NCBI RefSeq assembly: GCF_963678865.1
Contig: NZ_OY787459.1
Coordinates: 1,578,501-1,642,500 of the forward strand
Length of the DNA: 64,000 nucleotides
Direction: 5' to 3'
Origin: Maridesulfovibrio sp.
Lineage (GTDB): Bacteria > Desulfobacterota > Desulfovibrionia > Desulfovibrionales > Desulfovibrionaceae
The notes under the pieces were generated by a model that had not been told where the DNA came from, did no database searches, and saw nothing but the letters and a program-made list of their open reading frames with translations. Each line of letters begins with the position of its first letter. The stretch's first letter is position 1. Shown one piece after another: positions 8,129-17,141 of the stretch. The translations under genes and the position numbers were made by a program.

Positions 8129-8605
8129 CTACCTCGCATGGCAATCGTAACAGGAATCTTCACCATAGGGGCCTCCGTCACTTTCGTGGCAACCCATACA
8201 CTGGGTGTGGAACGCTTCGGCCCGCAAGGGAATGTTCTCAGTATCAGGCTTGTCCTCTTCTGCGAGGGGACCGGAAGGAACATCATCGTGACAGCGCAGA
8301 CACGCTTCTTCACTGGGAAAATTCTTCTGGTGTTCAGCCCTGAACTTAGCGTCAAACGCAACCGGGTGGCAGTTGCCACAAGCAATGGGAGTTTCCTGCC
8401 CGATGTCGTCATGGTGACAATCCGAGCATTCGTAACCATACTCATTGGCATGGGCAAAATGGGCAAAGATAACCCTGCCGCCGCTGTTGTCCAGCACGAC
8501 ACGGGCCGGGTTCTCCTGCACAGCGGGCGGGAAAAGGAAACCGGCTGCAGCCGCAACGGCTAAAACAGCAACAATTAAAGTTATTGGGATATATCTGTTC
8601 TTCAA
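8129..8605 (-). CDS. Periplasmic pentahaem cytochrome c, first gene of the rnf operon
   Basis: The 158-residue protein has an N-terminal signal anchor (residues 5-27) and five CxxCH haem sites: CSDCH, CGNCH, CLRCH, CMGCH and CYDCH. His pairs and spacing recall class III cytochromes (cytochrome c3/c7), but c3 has four haems. A multihaem cytochrome gene beside rnf is known in Desulfovibrio and is thought to link Rnf to the periplasmic cytochrome c3 pool. The start is a TTG at 8603-8605 with AAGGA eight bases upstream; no in-frame ATG is better placed. It may be transcribed from the long intergenic region to its right. Confidence 0.88.
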   Translation of the reverse strand: MKNRYIPITLIVAVLAVAAAAGFLFPPAVQENPARVVLDNSGGRVIFAHFAHANEYGYECSDCHHDDIGQETPIACGNCHPVAFDAKFRAEHQKNFPSEEACLRCHDDVPSGPLAEEDKPDTENIPLRAEAFHTQCMGCHESDGGPYGEDSCYDCHAR

Positions 8606-8839
8606 CGGATCAATCCTTGGATTTAGAAAGATTCAAGATTAAGGCGCTAAGGCCGGAAACTACCGATTAGAAGCAATACCTAATGCATCAATTTGCAGTT
8701 TCATCCTCCGGTAAATCTTTAAAGTGTATGGAACCCTCTATCCACAGCCTTTAAGAAAGATTCATTCCGCTCCGAAATTCCCCTTTCAACATCCTGTTGG
8801 GGTAAGATGTTACAAGAAAACGAAATTGAGAAGCGGATA

Positions 8840-8858
8840 ATGATTGGTCAATCATTCA
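8840..8858. promoter_or_regulatory. Operator-like palindrome upstream of the rnf operon
   Basis: TGATTGGTCAATCA is a 6-bp inverted repeat with a 2-base centre, followed by TTCA. It shares the AATCATTCA half with a second palindrome at 8993-9006. Such sites are typical of TetR- or MarR-like regulators; the protein is unknown. Confidence 0.35.
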
Positions 8859-8992
8859 GTAGCAATTTCGGAGTAACCCTTTTCAAAAAATACCGATTGG
8901 GTCAAGTAGGGAATACCATCTTAACCTATGACCAACGCCGACAATCGACCTCTTGAAACCGCGTGCACAGGAACGCAAGTGCTGAATTCGAT

Positions 8993-9006
8993 TGATTAAT
9001 CATTCA
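8993..9006. promoter_or_regulatory. Second operator-like palindrome, related to the one at 8840
   Basis: TGATTAATCA is a perfect 10-base palindrome, again followed by TTCA. Sharing AATCATTCA with the site 150 bases to the left argues for one regulator binding both, but either could be chance in AT-rich DNA. Confidence 0.3.
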
Positions 9007-9603
9007 AACGTTTTTAAATAAGCAAGTACCATACCACACGTTTATAATATCTAATTATGATAATTATTTTGACCACTCAACATACTTAAATAATGAAACT
9101 TTATTTGAATATGAAATCTTTGTGAAAAAAATATTATAATTTAAATCTGAAAAACGGCTTACGCCCTTTTGTTCTTTTTTGCACAAAGTCTGAAAAAATG
9201 GAGTCCTAAAAACAAGACACATCTCACTAGCTCAACAGATTCTTGGTTTTTTTATTTTAAAAGCATGCCTGCAACTGTCTTCTTTTTAGGACCTAAGATT
9301 AATCTATCTATAACTTGAGACTTATTTTGTTCATTATCATACACTTAGCGCAATATACTAACAAAACATCCAGCTACTATTTCATAAGGAATAACTGCAT
9401 GTTATTATGTTTTTCTATAGATAAACAAGAGAATAGATACATTTTATAATTGCACGTTTTACTGAAAGAGCTCTAAGTTTCTATGAAAATGCATAAAATA
9501 ACATCAAATGCAGGGTTAATTTCATATTAAATTGGCTATAATTTTGTTAAAAATCTAAAGGAATCTTTTTCAATACAAAAAAATTTTACACAAAAGGAGA
9601 GTC

Positions 9604-11631
9604 ATGAATTTTTCGATCCGCAATAAAATTGTTCTAATATCCGTGGCTATAACTTTAGTGACTGCCGCATCGATCTTTATGACTGTCAGCTATTACGTGA
9701 GCGAAGGATTTTCCAAAGAATCAATCCGAAACATTTCGACCATGAAAAAAGTTATCGACCGCCACATTGACAGCATGTCCAAAGGGTTTCGTGAAAAGGT
9801 GGAATTGATGGCCCGGAACATTGATATCATCGAAGTCATCAAGCAGGGAGATAAAACAGAACTTCGCAATAAACTCCGTTCACTGATGGCGGAAACTGAA
9901 TCAGAATTTCTGACCCTGACTGATGCAAACGGCATAGTTCTGGGACGAGCCCATGCCGACAGTTACGGTGACAGCGCAACGTCGCACGGGACTGTGCAGA
10001 ACGCGCTGCGCGGAAGAGTAACATCCGGTATCATCAAGGGTAAGGAAATACCCTTCTCTCTGCGGGCGACAGCTCCTATCAGAGAAAACGGTCAGATAAT
10101 CGGAACCATTTCTCTTGGGACCTCCCTTTCAGACGAAAATTTTGTTGACGACATCAAACGCTTCAGCAACCTCGAAGTGACTGTTTTTAACGGCGACACC
10201 CGCGAAATGACCACTATTGTGAAAAACAACCGACGTGCAGTGGGTACTAAAATGACTAACCCCGCAGTTACTGCCACTGTTATCGACCAAGGGAAAACAT
10301 TTCTCGCTCGCAACAATATCCTCGGCATTGACTATCAGACAGCGTACTGGCCTATCAAAGCTATGGACGGGAAGAATATAGGTATGTGGTTCATCGGCAT
10401 GCCCATTGAGACCATGATCACTGCCCAACACAATGTTGAGATTTCTTCTTTAATGGTTATTTCGGTGATCCTGCCCCTGATCATGCTTGCGGCCTGGCTC
10501 TATGCCCGGAAGATGTCCCGCCCCATTGTAGAGGCCACGGGGTACGCCACTCGTGTGGCAGAAGGCGATCTTGATCATGTTCTTGAAATCACTACGCGCG
10601 ACGAGGTGGGAGTTTTGGCCGACAACCTGAATGCCATGGTTGTCACCCTCAAAGAAAAGATCAACGAAGCTCAGGACCAGACCCGTTTGGCTGCGGAAGA
10701 AACTGAAAAAGCACAGCAGGCCACCCACGAAGCAGAGGAAGCACGTAAAGCGGCTGAAAATGCAAGACGCGAAGGTATGCATCAGGCAGCCGGAGAACTT
10801 GAAGATGTTGTCGCTATTATATCTACGGCATCTGAAGAACTTTCAGCTCAGATTGAACAATCTGCAACCGGTTCCGACATGCAGTCTCAAAGGACAGCGG
10901 AAACGGCAACTGCCATGGAGCAGATGAACGCTTCCGTACTTGAAGTGGCCCGTAACTCGGGTGAAGCCTCTTCAACCGCCGGGGAAGCAAGTGAGACCGC
11001 CACCGATGGTGCTGCTGTTGTTAAGAAAATGGTTGAAGAAATCGGAACTGTCCAAAGCTACTCTGAAACCCTTGAAAAAGAGATGGAAGAACTGGGCGTC
11101 AGCGCCGAGAAAATCGGGCAGATAATTGATGTAATCTCGGACATTGCCGACCAGACCAACCTGTTGGCTCTCAATGCGGCCATTGAGGCTGCACGGGCCG
11201 GGGAAGCCGGACGCGGTTTTGCTGTTGTGGCGGACGAAGTGCGCAAACTGGCTGAAAAAACCATGATCGCCACAAATGAAGTTGAGTCGGCAATCGGCGA
11301 AATTCAGCGCGGAACGGAGCAAAGCATCAAGCAATGCTCAAACACTGTCCATGAAATCGGTACCGTATCGGAAATGGCCAAGGAAGCCGGGGATTCCCTG
11401 CACGGGATTTTGTCACTTAACGATACTGTTTCCGAGCAGATTCAAGGAATTGCGGCAGCATGTGAGGAACAGTCCGCTACTTCTGAACAAATCAACAGAG
11501 CAGTAGATGAGATCAACACCATATCAATGGAAACCAACAGTGCAATGCGCCAGTCTGCAGAGGCTGTTTCAGATCTCGCTATGCAGGCCCAGCAGCTTAA
11601 AACCATTATCAATCAGATGAAATCAGCTTAA
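9604..11631 (+). CDS. Methyl-accepting chemotaxis protein with periplasmic Cache-type sensor
   Basis: A 675-residue transmembrane chemoreceptor. TM1 is at residues 8-31, followed by a periplasmic region to ~280 that looks like a double-Cache sensor ([39 protein letters not shown]). TM2 is ~282-302, a HAMP domain ~303-355, and a cytoplasmic coiled coil with the highly conserved hairpin tip around [18 protein letters not shown] near residue 515. Its ligand cannot be read from the sequence, but Cache domains usually bind small organic acids, amino acids or amines. The ATG has AGGAG 6 bases upstream. It stands alone, between an AT-rich gap and a convergent diguanylate cyclase gene. No C-terminal CheR-docking pentapeptide is visible. 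Confidence 0.95.
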   Translation: MNFSIRNKIVLISVAITLVTAASIFMTVSYYVSEGFSKESIRNISTMKKVIDRHIDSMSKGFREKVELMARNIDIIEVIKQGDKTELRNKLRSLMAETESEFLTLTDANGIVLGRAHADSYGDSATSHGTVQNALRGRVTSGIIKGKEIPFSLRATAPIRENGQIIGTISLGTSLSDENFVDDIKRFSNLEVTVFNGDTREMTTIVKNNRRAVGTKMTNPAVTATVIDQGKTFLARNNILGIDYQTAYWPIKAMDGKNIGMWFIGMPIETMITAQHNVEISSLMVISVILPLIMLAAWLYARKMSRPIVEATGYATRVAEGDLDHVLEITTRDEVGVLADNLNAMVVTLKEKINEAQDQTRLAAEETEKAQQATHEAEEARKAAENARREGMHQAAGELEDVVAIISTASEELSAQIEQSATGSDMQSQRTAETATAMEQMNASVLEVARNSGEASSTAGEASETATDGAAVVKKMVEEIGTVQSYSETLEKEMEELGVSAEKIGQIIDVISDIADQTNLLALNAAIEAARAGEAGRGFAVVADEVRKLAEKTMIATNEVESAIGEIQRGTEQSIKQCSNTVHEIGTVSEMAKEAGDSLHGILSLNDTVSEQIQGIAAACEEQSATSEQINRAVDEINTISMETNSAMRQSAEAVSDLAMQAQQLKTIINQMKSA

Positions 11632-11637
11632 ATCCAT

Positions 11638-11672
11638 GCCGGTGTGTGCAAAACAGTACACACCGGCTTTTT
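11638..11672. terminator. Bidirectional terminator between the chemoreceptor and the diguanylate cyclase
   Basis: GCCGGTGTGT pairs with ACACACCGGC, and a run of six T follows on the plus strand. The two genes converge, so the hairpin could serve both. Confidence 0.85.
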
Positions 11673-11675
11673 TCA

Positions 11676-13616
11676 TTATTCAGATTCGGTACAATAAGAG
11701 ACAACCCGATTTCGCCCTTCGGCCTTGGCCTGGTAGAGACACTTGTCAGCTCTCTTCAAAATTGTCTCCACATTTGATTTTTTAGAAACCACGGCAAGCC
11801 CGATGCTTACGGTTAACTTTACGACATGCTGCCCGGCCCTTACTTCCATGTTCTCCACCGACTTACGCAGTCTCTCGGCTACCATCTGAGCATCTTTAAC
11901 GCTTCCATGTATGAGCAGAGCCGCAAACTCTTCGCCGCCCACACGGCTAAAAACATCTGACGTGCGCAAAGTAGAAATACAGCAGGAGACAAACTCCTTA
12001 AGCACAACATCACCGACATTGTGTCCATAAGTGTCATTAATGTTTTTGAAATGATCAATATCAAGCATCATGAGATAGAGTTCACCGCCATACCGCTCCA
12101 AACGATCAAACTCGATTTCAGCACGTTTCATAAAAGAACGCCTGTTGTTCGTTCCGGTCAGGTGGTCTGTACTGGCCAGACGTTTCACTTCCTCAAGCAT
12201 TTCCCTCTGCACGCTAATATCATGAGCGGTTATACTGACCAGTCGCTCTCCATCCACCGTCGATTCAACAGGATGGTATACCACGGAGAAAAACCGCTTA
12301 CCCAGGCGGGGCAGCTCGACCCATGATTCGAAACGACCAGTACTTCCGGCAAGAACTGAATCGATCAATGTCCTGGAGTGGACATGAAAGACTTCCTTTC
12401 CGGCAACATCGAATATGGACTTACCAATGAAAAAGTCTTTGGGTTTATCAAACAGTCTTACGTATGAGTCATTGACCATTACATAAGTATATTTTGAATT
12501 AACAAGAGCGACCATATCCGGGCTGAGTTCAACCAGCCTCTTGAACAGGCGCAGTTTTTTCTCTGCAACTCTGCGCTGATCGACCTCATTAGCCATTTCC
12601 TTGTTTACCAATCTGAGATCCGCCAGAGCACTGCTTAATTCCTCTGTCCGTTTCTCCACTTTCTCTTCCATTTCACTGTAAGCATGCCTCAGGGCCGCAT
12701 CAGCTTCCTTGCGGCGGACAATGTTCAACATACCGTCGGCAAGGAGACTCAACTGACGCACATCCTCTTCATCATACTCTTCTTCTTTATTACCGACACC
12801 TATAAGTATGACTATCTTCCCATTGTCAAAAAGCGGAACATTCATGTGCCGCCTGATGGAGACATGCCCCTGGGGAAGTCCTTTCTTGTCTTCACAATTC
12901 TCATAATCATTTACGATTATAGGCCGACGCTGCCTGACTGCATCACCCCAAAGTCCGGTTGCGGATACATGATAGCTACCGGGAACGTATTCAACCGAGC
13001 ACTGGGGCATGACATTATGCGACCATGCATAAATGCTGAGTTCAGACTCATCGTCACTGATAAAATATATGTACCCTATCTCACTGCCGGTAATTTTTAC
13101 CGCAGCTTCCAAAGCAGAATCGTAAAGTTCTTTCAAAGGAGCTTCGCCCATGCCGGCAAGTGAATAAAGAGCTTCAAATCGGGTTTCATTCAAGCGGGCA
13201 TTCTTCTCACCATCACGCAACGCAATCTCATTTTTCTTGCGTTCCGAAATATCCCTGAGGATGGAAATATGAATATCGTGCTCCCCCACGGACATCACCG
13301 AAGCACTGAGACTGATGCTTATCGGCTTTCCGGCCCGGTCCAAAACAACTGTTTGGAAATCCTGCACAAGCCCATCATTGGCAAGCATATCGATTATACG
13401 TTTCCGGTCCTCAGAACTCTTGTAACAATCGTTTACGTTAGGTGGGAAAAAACTCTTCTCGACATACCCGAACAACTGTGCAGCCCGAGAATTACCGGCA
13501 AGGACATTTCCCTCAATATCGGTTATGACAATAGCATCGGGGGAAGCTTCAATGAATTTTCTGCACAGATTATTATTGGCAAATATAGCCTCGAACGCAT
13601 CACTAAAATAATACAA
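11676..13616 (-). CDS. PAS-GAF-PAS-GGDEF diguanylate cyclase
   Basis: A soluble 646-residue sensor that should make c-di-GMP from two GTP. Domains in order: PAS at ~15-130 (ASPDAIVITDIEGNVLAGN), GAF at ~150-310 (ALYSLAGMGEAPLKELYDSAL and VRQRRPIIVNDYE), a coiled-coil linker at ~315-355, a second PAS at ~360-470 (LVELSPDMVALVNSKY), and GGDEF at ~485-640. The active-site motif is GGEEF, preceded at the expected 5-residue distance by RTSD, an intact RxxD inhibitory site, so an active, product-inhibited enzyme is expected. No membrane segments are present; signals are presumably cytoplasmic (redox, gas or small ligands). It is a single-gene unit read towards the chemoreceptor. Confidence 0.92.
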   Translation of the reverse strand: MYYFSDAFEAIFANNNLCRKFIEASPDAIVITDIEGNVLAGNSRAAQLFGYVEKSFFPPNVNDCYKSSEDRKRIIDMLANDGLVQDFQTVVLDRAGKPISISLSASVMSVGEHDIHISILRDISERKKNEIALRDGEKNARLNETRFEALYSLAGMGEAPLKELYDSALEAAVKITGSEIGYIYFISDDESELSIYAWSHNVMPQCSVEYVPGSYHVSATGLWGDAVRQRRPIIVNDYENCEDKKGLPQGHVSIRRHMNVPLFDNGKIVILIGVGNKEEEYDEEDVRQLSLLADGMLNIVRRKEADAALRHAYSEMEEKVEKRTEELSSALADLRLVNKEMANEVDQRRVAEKKLRLFKRLVELSPDMVALVNSKYTYVMVNDSYVRLFDKPKDFFIGKSIFDVAGKEVFHVHSRTLIDSVLAGSTGRFESWVELPRLGKRFFSVVYHPVESTVDGERLVSITAHDISVQREMLEEVKRLASTDHLTGTNNRRSFMKRAEIEFDRLERYGGELYLMMLDIDHFKNINDTYGHNVGDVVLKEFVSCCISTLRTSDVFSRVGGEEFAALLIHGSVKDAQMVAERLRKSVENMEVRAGQHVVKLTVSIGLAVVSKKSNVETILKRADKCLYQAKAEGRNRVVSYCTESE

Positions 13617-13736
13617 GAATACCCCCTGAAGAACACAGACGGACTAAACTTCGGAATCCCCGCCCCATTAAACAAAACATAAACAATTTCACGAAAAGAA
13701 TACATTACCTTGCGAGAAAACACCATCTTTTCAAGG

Positions 13737-14531
13737 CTATCCTTTTTTATTGCCCGTGAGCAGGGTCATGGCCGGAGAAAAACAACGCTTACGAACCAGC
13801 AGCAGGACTAGAATTGAAGATAATGCTGTGGAAGCCACCAACATAAACATGACCACAATCTGATAGCGGACAGCCTCTTCAGGGTCGGCTCCGGCCAGAA
13901 TCTGACCGGTCATCATGCCGGGCAGAAAAACCAACCCCACGCCCATTAACGAATTTACAGCCGGGATCATCCCCGCCCGCAAAGCACCACGGAAAATATC
14001 CACAGTGGCTTCCTTGTAATCCGCGCCATGGCAAAGCATCATTTCCACTTCATTGCGGCGGTTCTTCAATTCAGAGAAAAAGCGTTCAAGGGTAAGGGCC
14101 AGAGAATTCATCGAATTACCCGCAATCATACCTCCAATAGGAATAAAATACTGCGGGTCCCACCACGGATGGGCACCGATGACCACCTTGGTAACCAAAA
14201 TGGTAACCAACGAATAGCTGAACATGACCGCCAACCCGGTGGGCATGAGGTAAGAGACATTTTTCTCCTTGACCCGGCCGTGGATAATGTTGACCGAGAA
14301 CAGGGTCATACCCAGATAAAGAGCCAGTACCAGCACGGCACTGTTCAAGCCGAACAGGATTTTCAGCAGATAGCCCATGGTCAGTAGCTGTACAAATGCC
14401 CGCAATACGCCGATTGCCAGATCCTTTTCCAACTTGAGTTTGTAATAAATGGACAACACACCGGACACGGACACAAGACTCAACGAGATCAGCAACTGGA
14501 CCCAGGAAATGGAAATAAATTCACTGCTCAT
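13737..14531 (-). CDS. fetB: FetB-like ABC transporter permease (UPF0014 family)
   Basis: A 264-residue membrane protein with about six hydrophobic helices and the UPF0014/FetB blocks LRAFVQLLTMGYLL near residue 43, PIGGMIAGNSMNSLALTLER near 133, and ALRAGMIPAVNSLMGVGLVFLPGMMTGQIL near 185-215. In E. coli FetAB exports iron and helps under oxidative stress; the substrate here is not proven. It overlaps fetA by 4 bases (ATGA), so the two are translationally coupled. Confidence 0.88.
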   Translation of the reverse strand: MSSEFISISWVQLLISLSLVSVSGVLSIYYKLKLEKDLAIGVLRAFVQLLTMGYLLKILFGLNSAVLVLALYLGMTLFSVNIIHGRVKEKNVSYLMPTGLAVMFSYSLVTILVTKVVIGAHPWWDPQYFIPIGGMIAGNSMNSLALTLERFFSELKNRRNEVEMMLCHGADYKEATVDIFRGALRAGMIPAVNSLMGVGLVFLPGMMTGQILAGADPEEAVRYQIVVMFMLVASTALSSILVLLLVRKRCFSPAMTLLTGNKKG

Positions 14532-15229
14532 GAGATGACCTCCACTTTTCCGTCAGCAACAATCAGATGCATGTGCGGGCAACCGGGGTGATAGCTGGTG
14601 TGATTGACCATGAGCACAATAATCCCTTCCGCAGCCAATTCTTCGGCAATCTCCTCCACCCGAACCCGGCTTTCACGGTCAAGAGAACTGGTGGGTTCGT
14701 CAAAACAGATAGCTACAGGTTTTGGCAGCACAGAACGGATCAGAGAAAGTCTTTGCTGCTGTCCCACTGAAAGATCCGATGCTTCGCTGTCCAAAGAAAC
14801 ATCACCAAGGTCCAGCCGCTCAAACCAATGAGAAAGCTCCTTGTCTGAAGGAGGTGTGCTCTCTTTCCTGATGTTGAATGTATAGGGCATAAGCAGATTT
14901 TCACGTACGGTTCCCGGTAACATCGTCGGAGTCTGCTGCACAAACCCGATACGGGCACGCAATTCAGGAGGAAAGATGGAACCAATGGATTCACCCTGTA
15001 AAAAAATTTCCCCCAGTTCCGCTTCCTCCAGCCGCACAGCAAGACGCAGCAAAGTTGATTTACCGGCCCCGGACGGCCCGGAAATGAGTACAAACTGCCC
15101 GGAAGTCACAGCAAAGGAAACATCACTTAAGCCTTTGCCCCCCGGCCATTTGAAAGAAACATTTTTGAATTCAAGAACAGGAGTAGTTCCGGCTGACTCC
15201 TCAATAGGTATATTCAATGAAGACTCCAT
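14528..15229 (-). CDS. fetA: FetA-like ABC transporter ATP-binding protein
   Basis: A 233-residue ATPase subunit with Walker A GPSGAGKST near residue 56, Q-loop FVQQTPTM, signature LSVGQQQRLSL near 165, Walker B PVAICFDEPTSSLD, and the H-loop at MVNHTSY. It starts the operon and overlaps fetB. With FetB it would form an exporter, by homology for iron, which would limit labile iron in an anaerobe exposed to oxygen. Specificity is inferred only from the FetB partner. Confidence 0.87.
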   Translation of the reverse strand: MESSLNIPIEESAGTTPVLEFKNVSFKWPGGKGLSDVSFAVTSGQFVLISGPSGAGKSTLLRLAVRLEEAELGEIFLQGESIGSIFPPELRARIGFVQQTPTMLPGTVRENLLMPYTFNIRKESTPPSDKELSHWFERLDLGDVSLDSEASDLSVGQQQRLSLIRSVLPKPVAICFDEPTSSLDRESRVRVEEIAEELAAEGIIVLMVNHTSYHPGCPHMHLIVADGKVEVIS

Positions 15230-15538
15230 ATTTCAGCTTGGATAATAAGGGAAACCGACCTGACCTTTTGTCAAAAACAAGTCACAGATTTACTTTCAAG
15301 TCAATATATTCAACGCGAATATAATAGAGTGGTAATCGTTGTACTCAAGACCCAAAACCGGTGTATTCAACCTCCATTGGCCCGGCGAATAAAAGAATTC
15401 CACTACGTTCCGGTAGCAAGCTCAAATAATACACTTCGATAAGCATGAAGGCTGAAGCTTTGGACACGGAAGGAGAACTGTTGCCAAAGGTAAGGACCGG
15501 ATATATCTTTAAGATAATGAATATTTATCGGAGGCAGT
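15230..15538. other. 309-base divergent intergenic region between fetA and the M48 peptidase gene
   Basis: It should hold the promoters of both divergent genes. TATAAT at 15321-15326 is a fair -10 box for the plus strand; the -35 region is weak. I see no RNA gene, repeat or coding frame with family resemblance. A GGAGG ribosome-binding site for the peptidase lies at its right end. Confidence 0.5.
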
Positions 15539-16861
15539 ATGGGCAACAAAAATAAAATATGTAAAATATCCAGAAGACAGGCCCTGAAACTGGCTGCAGG
15601 CGGAACACTCGGTATACTCAGCGGGTGCGCCATAAATCCGGTTACCGGGCAGCAGCAGTTGATGCTGGTTTCCGAACAGCAGGAAATCCAGATGGACCGC
15701 CAGAATTCACCACACCAATTTTCTGCAGACTACGGCGCGGTCCAGGACAGCCGGGTAAATGACTACGTAACACAGGTCGGTATTTCCCTTTCATCCAGCA
15801 GCCACAGGCCGGACATGCCCTACTCATTCCGCTGCGTGAATGCCAACTATGTCAATGCCTATGCTTTTCCCGGCGGAAGCATCGCCTGCACCCGAGGTAT
15901 TCTCATTACCCTTGAAAACGAAGCCGAACTGGCTGCACTCATGGGTCATGAAATAGGCCACGTCAATGCCCGGCACACGGCTTCACGCATGAGTTCAGCC
16001 ATTGCTGTGCAAGGCATTGTGGCTATCGGAGTCGGTGTTGCAGCCATTCAGGACAAGCGCCTTGTGCCGCTCGCCGCCGGGCTGGGCGGAATAGGCGCCG
16101 GGATGCTTCTGGCGAGCTATTCCCGTTCCGATGAACGGCAGGCGGACAGCCTCGGCATGGAATATATGGACAACAGGGGCTACGATCCCGAGGGCATGGT
16201 CGGACTGATGGAGGAACTTAACAAACTTCACAAAAGCAAACCGTCTTTCGTTCAGCAGATGTTCGCCTCCCACCCCATGAGTTCTGAACGTTACGATACC
16301 GCTGTACAAAAAAGGGATACCGTATACGCCGACAGCAAAGGGAAACTGCTGCGCGAAAGGTACATGGACAATATTGCCTCCATCCGCAGACTCAAACCGG
16401 CCATTGTGGAAATGCAGAAAGGCGAAGGAGCCATGGGTAAAAAAAATTACCATGAAGCTGAAGAGCATTTTACAAATGCCTTGCGTATTGCGCCAAATGA
16501 CTATGCCGGACTGCTGCTCATGTCCAAGTGCCAGTTGGCACAAGGAAAAGCCAGAGAGGGACTGCTCTACGCCCAGCGAGCCAAAGACCGTTACCCCCAG
16601 GAAGCGCAAGCCCTGCACATGACCGGGATGCTCAGCCTCGAAAACCGCAACTTCCGGCAGGCTCTATCCAACTTCGACGCCTATGAAAAAAGGCTGCCCG
16701 GCAACCCTATGACCACTTTCTTCAAAGGAGTTTCTTACGAAGCTCTCGGTAACCGCGAAATGGCTGCCAATGAATATTACCGTTTTCTTAAGGTCAATAA
16801 TCAAGGTGATTACGCAAAACATGCCTATGACAGACTGACAGGATGGGGTTATCTGCAATAA
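15539..16861 (+). CDS. M48-family lipoprotein metalloprotease with TPR repeats (BepA-like)
   Basis: A 440-residue exported peptidase. The signal peptide combines a twin-arginine motif (SRRQALKL) with a lipobox ending at Cys30 (GILSGC), so it is probably a Tat-exported lipoprotein. The zinc site is HEIGH in the ALMGHEIGHVNARH block near residue 140, with the third ligand in SRSDERQADSLGMEYMD near 195. The C-terminal ~150 residues are three or more TPR-like repeats (NYHEAEEHFTNALRIAPNDY). The architecture matches BepA/YfgC, which degrades or helps assemble outer-membrane proteins. GGAGG precedes the ATG by 5 bases. It appears to be a single-gene unit. Confidence 0.92.
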   Translation: MGNKNKICKISRRQALKLAAGGTLGILSGCAINPVTGQQQLMLVSEQQEIQMDRQNSPHQFSADYGAVQDSRVNDYVTQVGISLSSSSHRPDMPYSFRCVNANYVNAYAFPGGSIACTRGILITLENEAELAALMGHEIGHVNARHTASRMSSAIAVQGIVAIGVGVAAIQDKRLVPLAAGLGGIGAGMLLASYSRSDERQADSLGMEYMDNRGYDPEGMVGLMEELNKLHKSKPSFVQQMFASHPMSSERYDTAVQKRDTVYADSKGKLLRERYMDNIASIRRLKPAIVEMQKGEGAMGKKNYHEAEEHFTNALRIAPNDYAGLLLMSKCQLAQGKAREGLLYAQRAKDRYPQEAQALHMTGMLSLENRNFRQALSNFDAYEKRLPGNPMTTFFKGVSYEALGNREMAANEYYRFLKVNNQGDYAKHAYDRLTGWGYLQ

Positions 16862-16920
16862 TATAGAAGATAAAAGTAAACCCCTAAAACTGTAAAATTA
16901 ATTTAACCTAATATCACAAT

Positions 16921-16965
16921 AATAAAGATAAGGCCCGAAAGACTCTTTCGGGCCTTATCTTTATT
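16921..16965. terminator. Strong hairpin terminator after the M48 peptidase gene
   Basis: Twenty paired bases: arms at 16921-16940 and 16946-16965 around a GACTC loop. The core is AAGGCCCGAAA / TTTCGGGCCTT. Confidence 0.85.
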
Positions 16966-17141
16966 ATTTTTGACAATAGGTACAATTAAGAACATTATTC
17001 CAATATATTTTATATCTATTAAATTAAACATCATTTATTTGACATAACAAACACTGCCATTTAGTACCTTTTACTTATGAGTTCATAGACTTTAAAAAAC
17101 AAGCATTTATAGAATAAAAAGTAAGCATAATGGGGGGATAA

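Larger units (their letters stand above)
8606..9603. other. 998-base intergenic region, strongly AT-rich from about 9000 on
   Basis: No open frame here has both a ribosome-binding site and recognisable protein sequence. The left half should carry the promoter of the cytochrome-rnf operon and two related palindromes listed separately. The right half is very A/T-rich and leads into the chemoreceptor gene; the best promoter-like match is TATAAT at about 9537-9542, without a convincing -35 box. The length and base composition would also suit a lost gene or a regulatory RNA, but I see no specific evidence. Confidence 0.5.

Noticed and set aside
8606..9603. A small gene or known riboswitch in the AT-rich kilobase upstream of the chemoreceptor
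   Set aside because: No frame with a ribosome-binding site and no motif of a known RNA class could be read.
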